Assembly: GCA_027405735.1 (NCBI GenBank)
Contig: JAPEHQ010000015.1
Coordinates: 496,001-560,000 of the forward strand
DNA: 64,000 bases
Direction of reading: 5' to 3'
Source of the DNA: Mucor racemosus
Lineage: Eukaryota; Mucoromycota; Mucoromycetes; Mucorales; Mucoraceae
Part shown: positions 33,261 through 46,499 of the stretch, one piece after another
Layout of the letters: every line of letters begins with the position of its first letter
Numbering within the stretch: the stretch's first letter is position 1
Made by a program: the position numbers and the translations under genes
The notes under the pieces: generated by a model
Database searches by the model: none
The model's input: only the letters and a program-made list of their open reading frames with translations
Told to the model about the DNA's origin: nothing

Positions 33261-35939
33261 TAACTATGCCCTTTAATTGAGCAATTGTCCAAGAATTTGC
33301 TATCAAGGTATCATCTCTGGTAGTCTTCCTGGTAGAGAAACCCCTGTGTGGGTCCAATGTCATTAGACAAGAAATCAGGTATATTCTACACGACTCGTGT
33401 TTCTTTGGCGCGCTTTGTAAGAGGCATTTTGCTATTAATGCTATACTTGAATAAAGTCAACAATGTATTAAAACTGTATGGACTTATTTTGCTTTTTAAA
33501 ATTTAATACAAATTGAAAAAATTGTTGGTTACCATCTACATTTATGAGCATGTGTATGTTTCAAAATGTACTATCCTTGAAAATAAGCTATCACTCTTTG
33601 ATGGTATCCTTTTGAACACATACATCTACTTTATTTTAAGACAACTCAGCTTGTATATAAACAGCAAAATAAACAAATGATTTCAGTTTTGTTGGTCTAG
33701 ATTATGAACTGAGAAAGCTTTATCATTGGTGGTATGTTTACTACAATAAGTATGCATATACTATATATGTAAATAATGCATATCAAGGAGATCTTATTTC
33801 ATTAATATTAATCAAATGCGATTGTAATCAATGACTTGATTAGTCTTAATTGAATACAACAATATATACCTTGTTTTTTAATCACAAATAGAATCTAATT
33901 AGGATAGTATTTTTAGAGCAACCTAGTATACAATTATTAAAGATGCAAGAAAATTATAACTGAAATAACAGCAATCGTTTCTGCAGAAATTTCAACAAAA
34001 TAGAAGTAATGCCTCAATTTTACAGTACTAAATCAACTAGAGATTTGTGTAGTGTGAAATACAATGAAATTTCAAAACAATTCTTAGCATAGTAATATTC
34101 CCAAGACACAAACATCTTATAATGAAAAATTAGCAAGGCACTTGATATTCCCTCTACATCAAAATAATACGGTAGTATGAAATCTTGCTCCATTAAAAGC
34201 ATTGACCTCAATGAGACATGCAGTTGATGAGTTTTTTAAAATGAAAACGTAATCCGGTTAAGCAACAAATGTCTTCAAATGAAATACGACATCTGGCCAA
34301 TAAGAAAAGTATTTTGGTAGCCAAAAATCATCATAAAATACACTGGGCGCTACAATGTATATGATACTAGATTCAAGAAATTGAATCTATGGACTTTTTT
34401 CTTTCCACAAAGAGGAAAACAGTATTGACATGGTATTTACTGTAAAGAACCATTTTGGAAAACAAGGTTTCCTCTGTGCCAGCGCTAGTTTTCTATGAGT
34501 AACATAGGACTTACAAAATGCGTATCGTTACTACCAAAAGGTTGAAAAAGCCTCCACTCTTAGCAGCAAGAGACACCAAACAACAAACAGATTTCGATAT
34601 AAAAATCTATAGAACAATGGAATTTTAAAAGCTCGACAAGTATGGTACAAATATATAACCAAACAACGTTGTTATATACATAGATTTGATCTTAAACCAA
34701 AGCTTTTGATGAAGAATGCCATTTTGCTTTTTAAAACTGCATAATACAATGATAAAATTTGTTAGTTCAAGGGAACATGTATATATACTGAACATTAAAT
34801 TATTTTTATCTTATTTCATTTTAACATGTAAGATGAAAACTATGTGCATAAGAGTAAACCATAAGCGAAAGAAAACGAAAAATATGTCAAACTGAAAAGA
34901 AATTCAAGAAAAGGAAAAAAACAAAGGGATACTACGAACGTATATGATGTAAAGTATTAGATAACGACTTGATAAGACGAAAAAAAAACTTTCACCTGCA
35001 AACATGCAAGTAGCATTCCATTCCATTCTAATAAACAAATAGAAACTTTTAGTCGCCTTGAAACAGATTAAATATAAACAGTTGAATATATGCAAATGCA
35101 CGTTTATTCCAAAAATGTTGTATTTGTAATATATGTATATTAGTTTTCCTAAGTATGATAAAGTAACTAAATTGTGAAAAATACTCATTGTTATCATAAA
35201 CATATTATTCGTCTCAATAAAAAAGGCAACATCTACATAGTTCAAGCAGAAAAGCTCAAATAAACAAACTACGATGCATTACAACATTTTCTTGTCTATT
35301 GAAGCAAAATACACAAAGGCAAAAAAGTCAACCCACACTTCAATAAAATTCCCAAAACTAAATATAAACAGTATCCCAGCGCATAAGCTTATTAAAAACT
35401 CGAGATATTTGCCATCTTAGGTTGAGTTTTTAAGCGGGGTAAAAGCAAGTGTTTCACTTTTGAAGCCCTTATGCTCGCTGAGAAATCAACATGAATAGAA
35501 ATAAGTCTTTTGTCAATATTCTGTAGCATATCAAGTATAGCCCTACATTTTTTATTTCCTGATTATCTATTGAAATGGGGGCACGCTCCGATTTTGAATA
35601 TGACCATATAAAATTGTATAATTAGTTATGTATATGTGACTGAGCTAGAATCCAAAAAGTGTTCAAATGGAAAAAAAATCCAAAAAAATCCGAAAAAATC
35701 CTTGTATGTTTAATTACTCACAAAAATGCATAGTAAGTTGAATTAGCGTATTAAATGTTTTAGGTTTAGTTTTTGATTTTGAATCGATCTGTGTAGGTTT
35801 TGAAAATATTTTTCTCATAAAATCTCTAGTAAATTTGATGTCAAATTTTAACGGTTTTTGATCAAAAAGTACCCTTTATTTAAATGCAACCCTAAAATAT
35901 TTTATTTTCACATTATGCGCAACAAAATTATCTACAGAA

Positions 35940-36495
35940 TGAGTATTTATACGTAGCTGTAGCCCTATTTTTCGTGGGGATATACATTTCTTTAATCTTT
36001 TTTTTGTAAAACCGAAAATTTTTCCTTGTATATCCTCGTCCAAAATGGATCCTTTTTTATAGTATCACCAAAAATCAATCATTCAATCTCAATTTTCTCG
36101 GTGAAAAATCAATATTTTCTGACGAGGTAAAATTCGTTAGATAGATGCTAATGAGTACTATCCTATGGTTTTAGTTTTGCATACCAGTCATCCCTTTATG
36201 GATCTCTATAACAGAAAAAGTGCTCTCACAAAATTTATAAGAAAATAAAAAAAGTCTTTACAGCCATCCAAAAACTAAATATCCTGGTAGAGAATGAAAA
36301 ATAATCTAGACTTTACTTAATATCCATCATTGCGATACCTTAGTATTTTCTCGATTTATTTTCATTTCAAATGCGGTTTCTCAATTTTAAGCTGGCCATT
36401 TCTGCATCATTCAAATTTGCCAACTGCGAAAGATTAAATATTTTCAGGAACATAGCTTTAGATTAAAGTTGAGCATCTCAGGTACGCTGGCATAT
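35940..36495. repeat. Diverged pieces of the dispersed non-coding repeat family
   Basis: An inverted-orientation piece (CTATTTTTCGTGGGGATAT, then CCTTGTATATCCTCGTCC) resembles 60020-60110. A plus-orientation piece at 36440-36495 (GATTAAAGTTGAGCATCTC, GGCATAT) resembles 3430-3475. The order is scrambled relative to copy A. Confidence 0.5.
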
Positions 36496-36625
36496 AGGTA
36501 GCAGTCTATATTAGAGACTGATATTTTCATTTAACCGCATTATAAGATTAAATATCATTATTTACTACTTGTATTGTTGGACGTATTTCTTGATTATTAC
36601 CAAATCAAATCGAAGGCAATGATAT
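36496..36625 (+). repeat. Dispersed 130-bp repeat, copy 2
   Basis: Partner of 16508-16642. It directly abuts a right-end piece of the dispersed non-coding repeat family. Confidence 0.75.
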
Positions 36626-37437
36626 GCTTTTGGGGAATCCTACTATTATGCACACATGGGATTAATGTCATGCACACGGACAGAATCTATAGTTCTGCAC
36701 ATACAAGCTTTTTGTTATGCTCGTGTGCAGTTTCTTTTGTTGTGCCCATGTGCATCTTGTTATCCTTTTAGCCATTATTAAGTGGGCGCAACAACTCATC
36801 AGGCCATAATAGTGTGCAGACCACCTGGGCACAACAAAATCATCTTGTGCAGCACAGGTCGGCCGTAGTGCTTTTATATATAAATCCTTTAAATTTGTGA
36901 TTTTATGGACTTTTTTTGAATTCGTTTGTATCATCTTATACTTTTCAAGTTAAATCCGTTATTAGGCTAATAATACTGTAGGTTGTATTTACGCTTTACT
37001 TAAAATAAGCCTTTGAGTAATTAATAGCAATATAGTCGAACCTTAATTTTTGTATGAAATTTCGATACCTGCATCTTATAGCTGCTTGGGATATTTAAAC
37101 AAACGCGTCCGGGCTGTCCGGTGATTTTTTCTAAAAATTTAAAGCCTGGAAATATTATTAGATGGCCGCTTCCGGAGATTGTTCGGCTTTTTTTTTTTGG
37201 AAGAGTGACCATTGGCAAAAATGTGGATCACATATTTAATTTATAATAAAAAAATGCCCTTTTTTAAAATTATGCTCAGGGGTAGCATTGGTGTCGAGCC
37301 GAGTTTTGCCAGCCAAATTTAACATTATAAGCTTACTCAGGGGTTTATAAATGAGCAAAAAGAATTCTGTGAATCTAATTCTTTTCATAAAAGATAAAAA
37401 GTCGGGAATTTATGGTATCGCAAATACATCAACAAGT

Positions 37438-39642
37438 TTATTGTTGCGAGGCTATGTAATGGCTAGCATCATACATTATTGCAAACCAAGGTTGAGGAAA
37501 TTGATCGTAATAACTGACATCGAATATACCATCCTTTACTTTAAATCTATTTGTCGTTAATGGAGACGAATCTATTTCGGTGGATGGTACTTGATTGCCT
37601 TGTGTAAGTATTATCATGTCTAATTCCTCTTGACAGGAACTCATCATCGACGCTGCTTCTGTTGCAATTTGCTTATTAGGCGATAAAGTCAATAGTATCA
37701 ATACATCTAAAGCATGGAACATGTACTCGCTTGCAATTACAAGGTAGCTGCCTAACGATAATATTAAACACCTTAGTTTTAGGTAAAAGGTATGGGAACT
37801 TACAAGATGACATATTAACTATTGCTAGTCGATGAATTCCATGTATCAATAACTGACAGCTTTTTAATGCTTGACTTAATGAATGCTGTTGTACTAAAGA
37901 TAATAGCTGCTGGTCTTGATCAGTTAATGCTTTTGGTTGTAACAAACAAGAGTAAATGCTTGCAATAAATATATGAAATTGTATAAAGTTTATCAATAGT
38001 ACAGAATCTGTTGTTTTCTCAATCACATCATAACATAGACGGATATCGTTTAGATCATCACAGAGTCGTAATTCTGCTGGTACATCCTTTGTGTATTCTT
38101 TTATCACATCTTGAATTCTAATAATCGATTCAAAACTAAGAGCACAGGCTTTCCCGAGCTGAACACGGTGAATAGAGCTCTAATATCACATGAATAACAC
38201 ATTACTATATTCTTTAAATTATTCAAATCTTACCATAAAATTCTTGATAAATCCATTATTGTAAAAGTTGATAATCCAATTATATGATCGAATATATCTT
38301 ATCGTTTCATCAGGTTCATCTGCAATATACATCCAATAAGGAAAGGAAAACCCACCTTTATTTGTTGTATCATTTGCAATGTAGTCCATTAGTCGACTGA
38401 GAACGGTTGATACTGCAATATGTCGAGTGAACAGCATTTTATCGACATCAGTAATTGGTTCTTGATGTGTTAAACTGGCAAAATGTTCAGAATATGATGC
38501 ACCTTCAATGTCAACATTTGAACCCAGTTCTTGGAATTCGGGGTAGTCGTTTCGTAGATCAATCAAGATTTGATAGGCCATAGATACCAATTGACGACAT
38601 TCAGCAAATTTTAGTGTCATATTCATATATTGAGTCAGTAAATTAATGCCCATCACATTTTCTAATCTTTTCTCTGGTGAATCGAACTGATCTAAAATGA
38701 TATTTCGTGCCTTTGCATAAAAATAATCGCCCATGTTACGTCTTTCTCGAGGAGCAAATAGTAAATGTTCACAGGGAGTTGCGCACACATAAGAACATAT
38801 ACCAAGTGTAACAAGATCTGTCAATGGGTCCTGTATAGTAGCTAATTTTTCTCGATAGGATATTTCGTGTACCAGTGGTTTATATATATTATGGCATTGA
38901 AAATAAATGTGTAATAATTGATCTATTAGTGTATTGGGATCTAATAATAAGGGGCTTGGCATTAACAAAACTGCTGACGGTTTGGAAGGTTTAAACATCA
39001 GACTTTTTGCCAACATTGAAATTGTGAATGGAACAAGACTATCAGTGCTTTCTTTTTCAAAGGTCATAATTATTCCTGCATCACTCCCTCTGTAATAAGA
39101 ATCTTCACTGTAAAAAGAGCTATTGCTTGCAGATGATACTGAATTGCTACTTTCAAAGCTTAACGGTGATAAATAGGATATAGTTGGATCAAATTGTAGT
39201 AATTCACTGATATTACGAATGCCTGTTTCTATTTGAAAACTGCCATTTTTAATTCTGATCTTCCAATTTTGAAATAGACTTTGAACCATTGTATTCGATA
39301 GTTCAAATAAAGGTTGTCTATTACCCCTACGATTGCAGTGATACGTATGCAATTCTTGTTCCATAAAATGGATCACTTCTTCTAGTTGTTGCACTTGATT
39401 TTGTAGACTATTTTCATCCTGATATTCATCAAATTTGCACAATTGTTGTTGATCTTCTTTTTTGGGTGGTTGTTGGCATATTTTGCCAAACTTTTCACAC
39501 CTGGAGCATTTGAGATTCGAATTAAGACGAACACATTTTCGACGATGTTTTCGGCATTCTATCAACGATTTATTATATATATAAATATTTATAACATTAA
39601 TAGAGAGTTATTACCAATACAAGGAATAATTCGAAGTGACAT
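37438..39642 (-). CDS. Zn2Cys6 fungal transcription factor
   Basis: Four exons (39615-39642, 38234-39558, 37804-38179, 37438-37751) join in frame to 680 residues. The DNA-binding domain is split by intron 1. MSLRIIPCI plus ECRKHRRKC gives C8 and C11, followed by C18, C27, C30 and C37 (C-x2-C-x6-C-x8-C-x2-C-x6-C). A coiled-coil-like stretch follows (LQNQVQQLEEVIHFMEQEL), the usual dimerisation linker. The remaining 550 residues are a helical regulatory region (LLHIYFQCHNIYKPLVH, GICSYVCATPCEHLLFAPRE) like the fungal-specific transcription factor domain. The final intron acceptor (CGTTAG) is chosen because it alone keeps frame. The target genes are not indicated by the context. Confidence 0.88.
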
Positions 39643-40333
39643 TTGTAGTAATGGATTAAATTCAAAGCCAAGCAGAGGAAAAAAGCCAACAAAGAAAAGC
39701 TGAATACGAAGGGTTATTTTGAAAGGCTTCTAGATATATGATTGGTTATACCATTGAAGGTTTAACTACTGTATTTACTGCGTCTTTTTGATAGATTAAC
39801 TACTCCGAATAAAAAGTATCTAAACAAAGAGCTCAATGTTATTACATTGAATAGAAAATCCCATAATGAAATATTCTTCAAATAATAACATAATCCACAA
39901 AATCATACTCACAGGATTTGGAAGCCCAATAATCTTCATGATGTGTTTGCCAACGGCAGTGCGAATACAGTATATAAATAATATTAGTAAAATATTGTAT
40001 GAAACCTGGTGTATTTTCTGTCAATTGTTGCGAAGAAGCTTACATTGCCCGATCTGTCTTGTTTTAAATACTTTTATCCTATATTTTCATCTAAGGTGAT
40101 CAAAAAGAACTAGTAACATATCATGAAAATCCGCGAGAAAGATCATAAATGATAAATCTGCCTTTATATAAATACATTCATTTAAATAGTTCAATGTAAT
40201 CCATTGTACGTTCATCATCTCTTTCCCGTTTTCTTTTTCGCATAATACGTAACCCATTCATAAAAGGTCAGTATTTCGTAATATTAATTATGAATATATA
40301 ATCGTATTAACAACCATATTTCAAAGATTTAAC
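39643..40333. other. Spacer between transcription factor and transposon remnant
   Basis: About 690 bp, AT-rich, and likely the promoter region of the minus-strand transcription factor. I see nothing else in it. Confidence 0.45.
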
Positions 40334-41193
40334 ATTGTTTTTCTGATCTACAAAAGGACCAAAATCTTCTAGGTATTGATGCTGCTCCTGCAGTCATCGG
40401 TAGTGATCGTATTATGGCTGTAAAAGGCAGTATTAACACTATCCGTTTTCGAGAAGAATATAAGCAAAACCTAGAGAATCCCGCCAACATGGTTGATGAT
40501 ACAACTAGGCATGCATTCAATTTCTTGAAATTTATCTTTTTGCATGAATTGAACAATTTGCAGTTGATCCTACTCAAAGCCATTTCGATAAGAATTTTTT
40601 CCAAGAGGCGTGGGTTTCTTTAGTTGCCAGACGTAATGGTGGATGATCTTCCAATAATGGTACTCAAAAAATCAGAGGCTTTATCAAATGTCATCTTGAA
40701 GACTATTTGCGTAGTGCAAACTATGAGTTGCCCGTGTTATTATATGCTCAAAAGTGTACCGCTTACAAAGGAGCAAAAATCTACATTGACTACATTGTTA
40801 ATATCAAGAATACATTTGGTAATCACCTCTGTCGCGTTGTCAGCTTGTTTCTGAACGCCAAAAGACGAATCAAAACAATGCACTTGAGGGCAAGGCTCCA
40901 GCAGACATTAACCGGAGTGGCAACTAACCAGGAGATACTTTCTGCTCGTATTCGTCAAGAAACAACAGGTCCAGCAGGAATGATCAAAATAGTTCTGTCT
41001 CAATGTACTAATGCCGATGACCTTATAGCTCGCTTTAGACCACATGGTGGTATCTCTGTCAGAACAGTCGAGTATCTGCGACTATTTTTTGGCCTCTTAT
41101 CGTGACAATTACGGATTCGCTCAAGATAGCATTTACTATGATTGTAAAGCAAATCCACAAAATCATCTCAAGGCGTTTTTTCATCTCTCATAA
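40334..41193 (+). pseudogene. Frameshifted transposon-type gene remnant
   Basis: Three pieces read in different frames and look like one decayed protein. Piece 1 (40334 to about 40550) encodes GIDAAPAVIGSDRIMAVKGS and NPANMVDDTTRHAFNFLKF. After a frameshift, piece 2 (about 40557-41080) encodes FDKNFFQEAWVSLVARRNG, an in-frame TGA at 40644-40646, then HLEDYLRSANYELPVLLYAQ and NTFGNHLCRVVSLFLNAKRR. After a second shift, piece 3 (to 41193) encodes SYRDNYGFAQDSIYYDCKA and ends LKAFFHLS. From memory this resembles the N-terminal helical part of large transposon-borne proteins common in Mucorales, possibly TnpB/Fanzor-like. The nuclease part is absent here, so that assignment is tentative. Confidence 0.55.
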
Positions 41194-41851
41194 ATCTTTC
41201 AAGATCTTGGATCGCGCGGCTTTAATTGCTTTCCACAGAGAAGAACATGGATCCCATTGTATATACGTATATTGAGTAATTAGAATCGCACTTTTTGCGG
41301 TTGTGATACCATTTGCTGTAACAAAATGCGCTGTTTGAAGGGCTATTTTATGCGTTTTTGGTGATACAATGATAATCAGTTGCACATTACTCAGATAACG
41401 CAGTTAAATAATAACCATTTACTTTTAATTAAATGCTTTCAGGTCTGAGTGTTGTCTTTCCATAGATATTGAAGAAATAAGTATGTATAATTGAGACACG
41501 ATTTTTTATGAGTATAAATTTTGCACAGTTTTTGTACTGATCGATAAGCTTTCATTGTGTAGACTTTATTTATAGATTGATATCTTTTAATTTGACAATG
41601 AATTCATATGATTATCATTTATTTATTTTTAAATTAAACTAGCAAATCTATCCTTAAATGTTAATAATTAATTGAGTGATTGTGGGGATCTTCCGAAACT
41701 GGTGTTGCTTCTACGATACGTATATGGTTATTTTGACAAGTAATATATTTAATAATTTTATTGATATGCTGAAAAGAGTAAATAAATAAATGTAGTAATA
41801 AAAAAAAATGAAAAAAAAAATGAAAAAAAAAAAAAGATAGGGAGGGAATCA
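41194..41851. other. Spacer with A-runs
   Basis: AT-rich 3' region of the minus-strand gene ending at 41852, with A-runs at 41800-41835. I see no gene. Confidence 0.45.
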
Positions 41852-43292
41852 TTAGGCGGAAGCTTTATGGCCAATTGGACCAAAGGCATTGCGATGATTT
41901 TTAGTGTTTGCAGAAGGAATGAATGGATGATTTTCAAGTAATTCGATACTAGATAATGGGGGGCGAAAGCTTGAGATAATTGAACGAAAAGGATGGTTAT
42001 TGGGTATGTTTGTGTTGTAATTGAAATCGACTTTATATAAGCATAGAGGATCAGTTTGATTTTGTTTAGGTATGATGTCTAAATCTAAACCTGTTGAAAA
42101 AGGAGAATACCAATTCTTGTTTGTTGTTAATTTATTCTCTTTAACAATGAAATCTTCTTCCTCTTCTTCCTCAGCATCATCTTCACTATGAACAGGTGTT
42201 GGTTCAGGTGAATATAAATTCAATCGTTGTTGGTCGGTTTTAACATTTTCATGGATTGAAGATGTACAAGAAAATGTTGGAGAAGGAAAAAAGTGCGTAG
42301 TAGTTGTTGCAGGGTCAATATTTACATTTATTTCTTTTTTCTTTTGTTGATTCTTTTTTGTACTGGAAACACTTATCCAATTGCCAATTTCATTATCTTG
42401 TTGTTTTTGTGGTTTTATCTCTTCTTTTAAGTTATTTACAATGGTCGTTGGTGTTGGTGGGGTAAGAGGAGGAGATGCTATTTGAGTGGATCGGGGCCTA
42501 TGTCTTGGTTCATTAATTGCAGATGTAACTTTTTTGATTTTTCGTCTTTTAGATGATCTTTTCTTGAGTGGTTTTACAGGTTCAATTGCTTTCAATAAAT
42601 TGTTGGAATCCGATTTCTCTTTTTGTTTGATATTTCTCTTTTTCTATAATAAATTTTTAAGGTTAATTATAATGAAAACCTTGAAAATAATAAATCCGCC
42701 GCTTGAATTGATCTTCCACACACTAAGTTTTCCTCCACCCTACCCCAGCAAACAAGAGTCAAAGCCAAATAAAAAAAAAATTTTGTCCATATAATAAAAT
42801 ATAGACAACGATGCATGGGGATCAAAAAAAAAAAAAAAAAAAATCAAGGGGAAAAGGGATTCATTAGAAATAATATATATTTCTATATGTATCTCCTTTG
42901 CAATCTCCCTTTATAAAGAAATAAAAGCTAAAATAAATTTGTAATACCTTCAATATAATATAAACTGCATATATAATTGATAAAATGGTCCATGTCATTG
43001 GTGATTGCCGTAATCGAGAAAATAGTCGAATTCTTTTCAATTGTTTACTAGTGTTGAAATTACGTTGATATGGAATTGAGATATCTGATGATACATTTCT
43101 AATTGTAATTAATTGTTGTTGTTGTTGTTGTTGTAGTACATGAGGAATTATAGCTGTAGTTGTTTGAAAAAACCAATTATTTATATGCGAATAAATAGAT
43201 ATAACTAGTATAGAAATGAGCGAAATCATAATGAGCAATACAGGAGACAAGACAACAAGTGATGTTATCTGTAGCCCTCGAATTGTACGCAT
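41852..43292 (-). CDS. Unrecognised protein: N-terminal membrane part plus basic/disordered C-terminus (exon join tentative)
   Basis: Exon 42948-43292 starts MRTIRGLQ and holds two hydrophobic segments (about residues 10-33 and 97-114) separated by a Gln run. Exon 41852-42643 encodes a Lys/Arg-rich start (KKRSSKRRKIKK), Pro/Thr-rich and acidic disordered stretches, and a patterned tail (NHPFRSIISSFRPPLSS, then HRNAFGPIGHKASA). Both donor (AAG|GTATTA) and acceptor (TTATAG) are canonical and phase 0, giving 378 residues. The 304-bp intron is longer than most here and contains a long A/T run. An alternative first exon inside it (ATG near 42792) also splices in frame. The two parts could therefore be separate genes. 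I do not recognise either. Confidence 0.5.
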
Positions 43293-45398
43293 TGTAAAGA
43301 AAAAGGTTTAAAGGAAAGTATTATAAACTTGGGAAAAGAAACGAGGAATTGACCCAGAGAAAAATATTTTTTATTTATATTTTTAATATTTCACAAAGCG
43401 CCTAAAATATAAGAATGGCTTACTTTTTTTTCTTCTTCTTTCTTTACCATGGCTACTGCATAGGTTTACAAGAATATAATAAATACACATGTATCGTAAA
43501 AAATACTTTTTTTACTAATACGTAATGATTGAAACGCTGTTGAAAAGTAATAGTATCTGTTATATGTTTCAATGGCTATGATTCTCCCCCAGAGTTTTCA
43601 AATGTTTACTGCTGACAAAAGTTTTATATTCCAATATGAGACCAGCAATTGGCCTAGTAAATACTAAAACGAACTGTATACAGATGCGGCATGTAAAGAA
43701 GAAGCCAGGAACGTTTTGTTTAGACAAATACTACCAGGCCATTGCTATCATTCTTTTTTTTTTTTTTTTTTTTTACACATCATGTTTATATTTCACGGAC
43801 ATTTAGCATACATACAAGCCTCAATAAAAAGAGAAACTGCGGACCATATTTTGTGCATAATTATGCATATAATAATAACTAATAAAAATTATGACACTGA
43901 ATTTGCTTATTAATTAAAACATACTAATGTCCTATTGTATGGGTATATGCAATTATAGTTATGGTTAGCGAAATATTGCGATTGACATGTGCCTATAGAG
44001 AATTTGTATATACTGCGATACTTTATAACGGAAATTAGCATTGATGAATATATAATATCTATAAAACATTTCAAAATTAGTGCGTTGGATGGATGAATAA
44101 TAAATAGTATACAATACAGACTTTGCCTGTATGCGCTTCTTATAAGTCTAAACTATCAAACCTGAATACTATATGCAAGTTTAATTGTTTTCTTGAAACT
44201 AATCTATTTACCCAAACAAATTAGCATGAAATCATACTTTGAAACATATTAAAACACCGACAAACAAATCTTTAAGCTTTAAATCAACGTTTATATGACC
44301 CTTGATAGAGAAAATGACAAATGAAAAAACCCTGCATATTATTGAAAATATAAAAAAATATATTTTAAAATATTAATAATTATTGTATATTGCAAATCAT
44401 CTGTGAAAATCATGTAAAGAAGTATATTGCAAAAATGGGATTCAACTTTTATTTAAACGCCGTATATTTTGATCTGTCAAGCGATTCTTCCAAGTATCTT
44501 TCAGGACAACCTAGTAACAAGAGTAAAATGCTAATAAAATATACATCATCATGTTTCTACATTATGAGTTGCCTTAAAAGTTTAAAAACTTACTTTATAT
44601 CAAATGATTTAACTGCAGAAGGTGCCATTTGAGCATTTTTAGTTAAATTAACAATGTAGATCGCTCAGGGCAGTATAGTAACGGCCCATTATCTCGGTAA
44701 ATGTCCTTCTCTGCATATTCATGAACTCTTTGGCCACCTCGGGTACCATTTTTTATAGAAAAAAAATACACGATTTGTGATTTGTTTATCTTTTTTCTAA
44801 TTTACAAATTTTCGATATATTGTTGTTAGGGAGGAGAAGGGTGCAATAAACGAAACATACTATTCCACAAGTCATCTTGTATTTAAAGAAGCAAAATTTA
44901 AAGCTATTTACGTAGTTTGTTTGTGAAAAGCTTGAGATTTAAAAACACGACCCTATTTATATTGATTATAGGGCACAAGTTTCACCCTAATCTATATTAA
45001 TATAAAACACAAAAACTTGACAAATGATATACCAAGGTAACTGAGAAAATTACTGTTTATGGAAGAATGAATATTATTGATTTATTTGTGCTTTGAGAAA
45101 AAATAAAGTCAAAAAGCGTATGTTAATTTTTTTTTAAAGTAAAGAATTTCATAAATATGTTAAATGTGATGGGGATTGTGTATATATGTAGGGGGGAAAG
45201 GGGGGAAATTGTATGTATAATATGTATATTTTTGATGTATTTTGCAGTTTTTTTTCACGCTTTTATCTTTTGTGTATTGTGTAAGTGTTGTATTGTGCTT
45301 GTGTTTGTGTGAGGATGTTATATAATTTAGTGTTATATGCCACGCTCCTTTTTTTTTTTCAGTATATATCTAGAAATGGAATTCATGTTGATTTTGTT
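43293..45398. other. Gene-free stretch
   Basis: About 2.1 kb of AT-rich DNA with a T-run near 43755-43773. The short open frame at 44390-44632 has no family character. No gene is supported. Confidence 0.5.
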
Positions 45399-46499
45399 TT
45401 ACATATCATCAAACTCTAACAAGTCTAATAAACCAATAATCAATATACATTCAACTACTAGAACAAAAAAAAAAAAAAAGATTTACCTGCAAGTTCTTGA
45501 TCTGTTGCCATGGTGATTGGGCTATTAATACTATCATCATGACCTCCGCGTTGTAGCCAAGAATTGATTTGATCTTCAGTAACATCATTGTTTATATCAG
45601 AAAGACAGTTTTGATACCAAGAGTTTTGTTGTAAATACAAATCCATATCCATCATTGGGGAAGGGGTATATAAAGGCATGATTGAAGTACAAGTACTATC
45701 ATGACCAAAAAGATGGTAGTTATCATTATTGTAACCATCATCATATAAAGAAGAAGTAGTAGATGAGAAATCATCGGAAACAACGGAAACACGACCAGAT
45801 GCATCAGTCACTAAACGAAGTTGAATGGAGGACAAAGTACTAACACTACTACAATCATCCTCATCCTCATCACTGCTTGTACTATTATTGCTATTTTCTA
45901 CTAATGAAGGAAGTGTTGATTTGATAAGATTATTATAAATTAATACATCTTCTGGCTCCTCTGAATTTTTAAGGTTATCCATCATTTTTGATTTTGCTGT
46001 AAACAGTTTCTCTCTAAGATTTCTGCCAAGCAAGATGATATTCTTTGTATTCTCTTGTTGATGAATGCGGGCATCCAATTGTGTTAAGGGGGTAGTTGAT
46101 GAAGTAGTAGTAGCGCTACAAGGTCTGATTTGTCGACTCAATGCCTTTAGCTCTTGTAGATTCATTTTATGTTTACCATTGCATGGTTTACCCAAGATTA
46201 TTTTTTTGGATTTAGCCACTTTTCTTGGCTTTTGTGAGGATAGCGATGGGAAAGAAGAAGAAGAGAAAGAAGAAGAAGAAGACGATAGCATTGATTTTTT
46301 TTGTTGAATGTTACTCTTTTTCTTTTGGTATTCTTTTGGGGAAACAGTATCATTGAATAATGAAGAACAAGTATTAGATGAAGGTAAAGAAGGAGGACTG
46401 TATTCATGTGTAAGATTCAAAAACGATAAAAATGACAGTAAGAACTTTTTTTTTAACAATTTACCTAATCATACTTTGGGTATACATGAATGAATTCAT
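45399..46499 (-). CDS. Unrecognised Ser-rich, acidic protein
   Basis: Exons 46465-46499 (MNSFMYTQSMI), 45487-46397 and 45399-45457 (VECILIIGLLDLLEFDDM) splice through GT-AG introns to 334 residues. The protein begins with poly-Ser and Lys-rich disordered sequence, then a short ordered-looking segment (CNGKHKMNLQELKALSRQI). An acidic Ser/Asp region (SSDEDEDDCSSVSTLSS) follows, then a segment with IQLRLVTDASGRVSVVSDD. The C-terminal NDVTEDQINSWLQRGGHD is followed by a hydrophobic/acidic tail supplied by the last exon. The acidic and serine-rich make-up would suit a regulatory or nuclear protein, but I do not recognise a family. Confidence 0.6.

Larger units (their letters stand above)
31981..37437. 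other. Long gene-poor stretch
   Basis: There is no supported gene in about 5.4 kb. It holds a 9-bp x10 tandem repeat (33171-33260), diverged pieces of the dispersed repeat family (about 35940-36495) and a second copy of the 130-bp repeat (36496-36625). A GTGCA/TGCAC-rich patch (36650-36860) gives overlapping open frames on both strands without family character. Confidence 0.5.

Noticed and set aside
33163..33363. Lys-Thr-His repeat protein on the minus strand
   Set aside because: It is a by-product of the 9-bp tandem repeat. The non-repeat part has no start context or family character.
34904..35245. 113-residue minus-strand frame with hydrophobic residues
   Set aside because: The Phe/Ile/Tyr-rich composition is what AT-rich DNA gives by chance. 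No signal peptide followed by a domain, and no neighbouring exons, could be found.
36574..36934. Overlapping open frames on both strands in the GTGCA-rich patch
   Set aside because: Composition follows the short repeated GTGCA/TGCAC words. No start context, splice structure or family motif supports a gene.
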